A program made the translations under genes and the position numbers. A DNA stretch of 8,325 nucleotides from Bacteroidetes/Chlorobi group bacterium ChocPot_Mid (GTDB lineage: Bacteria; Bacteroidota; Ignavibacteria; Kapaibacteriales; UBA2268). Positions 5,394 to 8,325 of this stretch are shown here, one piece after another. The notes beneath the pieces were generated by a model. The model did no database searches and was not told the origin of the DNA. It saw only the letters and a list, made by a program, of their open reading frames with translations. The stretch lies in contig RCNQ01000160.1 of NCBI GenBank assembly GCA_003731675.1, forward strand, positions 1 through 8,325, read 5' to 3'. How positions within the stretch are numbered: the first letter of the stretch is position 1; each line of letters starts with the position of its first letter.

Positions 5394-7524
5394 CCATACT
5401 TCATTCGATTCATCCAGCCAAATAGAAACTTTTTTTTATGACAATTCCATTGTCAAAATGTTTTTGTATGCTACGGTATTTTGGGGAGCTTTGGCGTTTA
5501 CATTTGGTGTTTGGATTGCCTTTGCACTTTACTTTCCTGAGCTTAGTTTCAATCAGGCGATACTTACATTCGGAAGATTAAGACCTATTCACACAAATGC
5601 GGCTATATTCGCCTTTGTCGGTAACGGAATTTTTATGGGTGTTTATCATTCGTTGCAAAGGTTGTGCAAAACAAGAATGTTTAACGACATTTTAAGCAGA
5701 ATACATTTTTGGGGATGGCAATTAATAATTCTTTCTGCCGCTGTGACTTTTCCTTTGGGAATTACAACAGGTAAAGAATATGCCGAGCTTGAATGGCCTA
5801 TTGATATTCTAATTACATTGATATGGGTTGTGTTTGGCTTGAATATGTTTATGACAATTATCAAGCGTCGTGAGAGGCACATGTATGTTGCAATATGGTT
5901 CTATATTGCTTCTTGGGTAGCTATTGCGATGTTGCATATAGTCAATTCCATTGAAATTCCTGTAACATTGCTGAAAAGTTATCCTGTTTATGCTGGTGTA
6001 CAAGATGCTTTGGTTCAATGGTGGTATGGACATAATGCGGTTGCATTTTTCCTAACAACACCATATTTGGGATTGATGTATTATTTCCTTCCGAAGGCGG
6101 CAAACAGACCTGTTTATTCCTATAAACTATCTATTTTGCACTTTTGGTCACTAATTTTCATTTATATCTGGGCGGGACCACATCATTTGCTTTATACTGC
6201 GTTGCCAGATTGGGCTCAATCGCTTGGTACGGCTTTCTCAGTTATGCTTATTGCACCTTCCTGGGGTGGTATGCTCAATGGATTACTGACTTTGAGAGGT
6301 GCCTGGGACAGAGTGCGTGAAGACCCGGTTCTGAAATTCCTTGTTGTTGCTGTTACGGCTTATGGTATGGCAACTTTGGAAGGACCAACTTTGGCTATCA
6401 AGAGCGTTAATGCACTTTCTCATTACACTGACTGGACGATTTCGCATGTACACGTCGGTGTTTTGGGCTGGAACGGATTTCTGACTTTTGGAATTCTTTA
6501 TTGGTTGGTTCCTAAATTATGGAATACTAAGCTGTGGTCAACCAAACTTGCAAATGCTCATTTCTGGATTGGCTTTTTAGGAATACTGACTTATGTTATT
6601 TCCATGTATATAGCAGGAGTAACACAGGGTTTGATGTGGAAGCAGTTTACTGCAGAAGGTACATTGCAGTATTTTAATTTTCTTGAAACCGTTACTCAGA
6701 TTCTGCCGATGTATCTGATTAGGGCTATCGGTGGCTCAATATACCTTACTGGTGCTTTGCTGATGGTGGTTAACCTTTGGATGACCATACGGCAGGGGAG
6801 TTTTGTAAAGAATGAAGAAGCTCAAGGGGTACCTTTACAACCAAATTATACAGAAAAAAGCAATAGAAAACATCGTTGGCTGGAGAGAAAGCCGGTGCCG
6901 TTTTTGATTGCATCTTTTATCGCTTTGTTTATTGGTGGTGCTATTGAGATTATACCATTGATTTTGATAAAATCGAATGTTCCGACAATATCGAGTGTCA
7001 AGCCTTATACTCCTTTGGAACTATACGGCAGGGATATGTATGTCAGGGAAGGATGCTATACATGTCATTCACAAATGATAAGACCTTTCCGCTCTGAAAC
7101 TGAAAGATACGGTGAGTATTCCAAAGTAGGGGAGTTTGTTTATGACCATCCGTTTCAATGGGGTTCAAAAAGGACAGGACCTGATTTGCACAGAGTCGGA
7201 GGCAAGTATCCGAATGCATGGCATTACCGACACATGAATGACCCAAGGGAAATATCACCCGGTTCGATTATGCCTGCTTACCCGCACATGCTGACAAACA
7301 AGATTGATACAAGCAATATTGCTAAGAAAATATCGGTTATGTATTCTTTGGGAGTACCTTATCCGATTGATTATCAAAACAGTGCGGCGACTGACCTGAT
7401 GACTCAGGCAAAGCAGATTGCTGACCAGTTGAAAGCAGAAGGTATCAACACTCCTTATGATGTTGAAATAATTGCCTTGATTGCATACCTGCAAAGATTG
7501 GGTACTGATATTAAGGTTAAGTAA
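5383..7524 (+). CDS. ccoNO: Fused cbb3 cytochrome c oxidase subunits I and II (CcoNO)
   Basis: This 713-aa inner-membrane protein (numbered from ATG 5383) forms the catalytic core of a high-oxygen-affinity terminal oxidase. Residues 1 to about 470 are CcoN, a twelve-helix haem-copper subunit. H70 and H357 fit the low-spin haem b ligands. H217 (WWYGHN), H267 and H268 (GPHH) fit CuB, and H355 (SHVHVG) fits haem b3. Y261, six residues before H267, fits the cross-linked tyrosine of C-family oxidases, and E333 (LEGP) fits the conserved proton-path glutamate. A hydrophilic linker (about 471-505) joins CcoO. CcoO keeps its membrane anchor (506-529), one haem c site C558-x-x-C-H562 and a likely axial methionine M630 (GSIMPAYP). 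The fusion is known in Bacteroidota. A 42-base gap separates it from ccoQ. No key residue is missing. Confidence 0.96.
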   Translation: MTDNHTSFDSSSQIETFFYDNSIVKMFLYATVFWGALAFTFGVWIAFALYFPELSFNQAILTFGRLRPIHTNAAIFAFVGNGIFMGVYHSLQRLCKTRMFNDILSRIHFWGWQLIILSAAVTFPLGITTGKEYAELEWPIDILITLIWVVFGLNMFMTIIKRRERHMYVAIWFYIASWVAIAMLHIVNSIEIPVTLLKSYPVYAGVQDALVQWWYGHNAVAFFLTTPYLGLMYYFLPKAANRPVYSYKLSILHFWSLIFIYIWAGPHHLLYTALPDWAQSLGTAFSVMLIAPSWGGMLNGLLTLRGAWDRVREDPVLKFLVVAVTAYGMATLEGPTLAIKSVNALSHYTDWTISHVHVGVLGWNGFLTFGILYWLVPKLWNTKLWSTKLANAHFWIGFLGILTYVISMYIAGVTQGLMWKQFTAEGTLQYFNFLETVTQILPMYLIRAIGGSIYLTGALLMVVNLWMTIRQGSFVKNEEAQGVPLQPNYTEKSNRKHRWLERKPVPFLIASFIALFIGGAIEIIPLILIKSNVPTISSVKPYTPLELYGRDMYVREGCYTCHSQMIRPFRSETERYGEYSKVGEFVYDHPFQWGSKRTGPDLHRVGGKYPNAWHYRHMNDPREISPGSIMPAYPHMLTNKIDTSNIAKKISVMYSLGVPYPIDYQNSAATDLMTQAKQIADQLKAEGINTPYDVEIIALIAYLQRLGTDIKVK

Positions 7525-7555
7525 GTTTAATGAGTTAGAAAACAGGAAATATATC

Positions 7556-7560
7556 GGGAG
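7556..7560 (+). promoter_or_regulatory. Ribosome binding site that decides the TTG start of ccoQ
   Basis: GGGAG lies six bases before the TTG at 7567. There is no in-frame ATG until residue 20, which falls inside the membrane helix, so the TTG with this Shine-Dalgarno sequence is the best start. Confidence 0.55.
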
Positions 7561-7566
7561 ATTGAA

Positions 7567-7752
7567 TTGTTTAAAGAATTGTTGAGTCCGGTAGAGAATT
7601 TTGGTTTATGGTCAATTATTTCAATGATAATTTTTTTTATTGTATTCATTGCAATTGTTGTCTATACATTTAAACTAAGTAAAAGTCATGTTGAATATAT
7701 GGCTAAAATGCCGTTAACAGAAAATGAGAATAATTTTAAGGAGAATAGATAA
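7567..7752 (+). CDS. ccoQ: cbb3 oxidase small subunit CcoQ (FixQ-like)
   Basis: This is a 61-aa single-pass membrane protein. Residues 12-34 (from FGLWSIISM to VVYTF) form one helix, followed by a polar tail with Lys, Glu and Asn. Small CcoQ/FixQ subunits stabilise the interaction of CcoP with the catalytic core in other bacteria. Sequence similarity within this family is weak, so the call rests on size, topology and position between ccoNO and ccoP. The start is TTG, supported by GGGAG at 7556-7560. The TAA stop (7750-7752) is directly followed by the ATG of ccoP, and the ccoP ribosome binding site lies inside the end of this gene. I am sure it is a real gene of the oxidase operon, less sure that it is orthologous to proteobacterial CcoQ. 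Confidence 0.75.
   Translation: MFKELLSPVENFGLWSIISMIIFFIVFIAIVVYTFKLSKSHVEYMAKMPLTENENNFKENR
7738..7743 (+). promoter_or_regulatory. Shine-Dalgarno of ccoP inside ccoQ
   Basis: AAGGAG lies nine bases before the ATG at 7753, within the last codons of ccoQ, and fixes the ccoP start. Confidence 0.6.
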
Positions 7753-8322
7753 ATGAAAGATGAAGATAAACTTATTGAGCACAATTTTGATGGTATCCAG
7801 GAATACGACAATCCGCTACCTGGGTGGTGGGTTTATTTATTTGTTCTGAGTTTGATTTGGGCGGGATTGTATATTTTTTATTATCACATTTCAGGTTCAG
7901 GACCGAGTTCTTCGGAGGAATACGTAGCAGAAATAAATGATTATAATACCAAATTTGCATCAGTTATTGCAAAGGAATCGAGTATAAATTGGAATGAACC
8001 TAATTTCGAAGTTGTTAACGATGGCGGTCAAATCGAAAAAGCAAAGACTTTGTTTATGAATAATTGTGCCGCTTGCCACGGAGCAATGGGAGAAGGAGGA
8101 ATAGGTCCAAACCTAACGGATAACTATTGGATTCACGGGAATGGTATTAATAACATTGCTAAAACTATAGCACTGGGTGTGCCGGAAAAAGGAATGATTT
8201 CGTGGAAAGCTACTTTTAAATCTAATGACATTCTGGCTCTGGCGAGTTATGTTATGTCTCTGCACGGGACTAATCCTCCGAATCCAAAAGCACCTCAGGG
8301 TGATTTGTATGAAGGAAAATAA
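7753..8322 (+). CDS. ccoP: cbb3 oxidase cytochrome c subunit CcoP, single-haem form
   Basis: CcoP carries electrons to the CcoNO core from periplasmic donors. The 189-aa product starts with the family motif DGIQEYDNPLPGWW (13-26), which leads into one membrane helix (about 25-45). The rest is periplasmic. A helical stretch (54-76) comes first, then one cytochrome c domain with C105-A-A-C108-H109, GIGPNLTDNYW (116-126) and a probable axial methionine M148 (EKGMISW). Proteobacterial CcoP is about 300 aa with two CxxCH sites. This protein has one, ends cleanly at TAA 8320-8322 and shows no sign of frameshift, so it is a natural one-haem version. The C-terminal tail is proline-rich (TNPPNPKAPQG). 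The gene starts immediately after the ccoQ stop. The window ends 3 bases after it. Confidence 0.93.
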   Translation: MKDEDKLIEHNFDGIQEYDNPLPGWWVYLFVLSLIWAGLYIFYYHISGSGPSSSEEYVAEINDYNTKFASVIAKESSINWNEPNFEVVNDGGQIEKAKTLFMNNCAACHGAMGEGGIGPNLTDNYWIHGNGINNIAKTIALGVPEKGMISWKATFKSNDILALASYVMSLHGTNPPNPKAPQGDLYEGK

Positions 8323-8325
8323 TTT

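Noticed and set aside
1..8325. CRISPR arrays, tRNA/rRNA genes, insertion sequences
   Set aside because: No repeat-spacer pattern, no cloverleaf-like sequence and no transposase-like frame were seen anywhere in the window.

Overview
The window looks like chromosomal DNA from an AT-rich, aerobic or microaerobic Gram-negative bacterium of the Bacteroidota/Chlorobi (FCB) group. Four things point there: an LpxC-FabZ fusion followed by LpxA, a fused CcoN-CcoO oxidase subunit, weak or absent Shine-Dalgarno sequences on several genes, and a good Bacteroidota-type promoter (TTTG-N19-TATCTTTG) in front of the first gene. I cannot place it more finely; an Ignavibacteria/Kapabacteria-like lineage is as likely as a true Bacteroidia. 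Lipid A genes indicate an LPS-bearing outer membrane.

Layout. (1) 113-1789 (+): glnS, glutaminyl-tRNA synthetase. (2) 1812-2584 (-): an accessory pair. The first is a 216-aa unrecognised protein with a bacteriophage-T4-like N-terminus; a 40-aa ORF is coupled to it by a TAATG stop/start overlap. (3) 2692-4878 (-): lpxC-fabZ and lpxA, which supply early lipid A steps and the hydroxyacyl-ACP dehydratase of fatty acid synthesis. (4) 4879-5198: a 320-bp, very AT-rich divergent intergenic region with an imperfect palindrome and an 11-bp direct repeat. (5) 5199-8322 (+): a cbb3-type cytochrome c oxidase operon, ccoS-ccoNO-ccoQ-ccoP, with tight spacing. The window ends 3 bases after the ccoP stop, so further cco genes (ccoG, ccoH, ccoI) may lie beyond it.

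How the genes work together. CcoNO holds the haem-copper active site plus a membrane-anchored c-type haem. CcoP adds a second c-type haem protein with only one haem motif. CcoQ is a small membrane subunit and CcoS is an assembly factor. Together they make a high-affinity terminal oxidase. LpxC-FabZ and LpxA act on hydroxyacyl-ACP and UDP-GlcNAc intermediates at the branch between phospholipid and lipid A synthesis.

The most unusual part is 1812-2584. Rows counted by hand there are more AT-rich than the neighbouring genes. The protein starts like T4 internal-head proteins and has an I-N-E/A site resembling a T4 prohead protease cleavage site. It may be a phage-derived gene parked between housekeeping genes.
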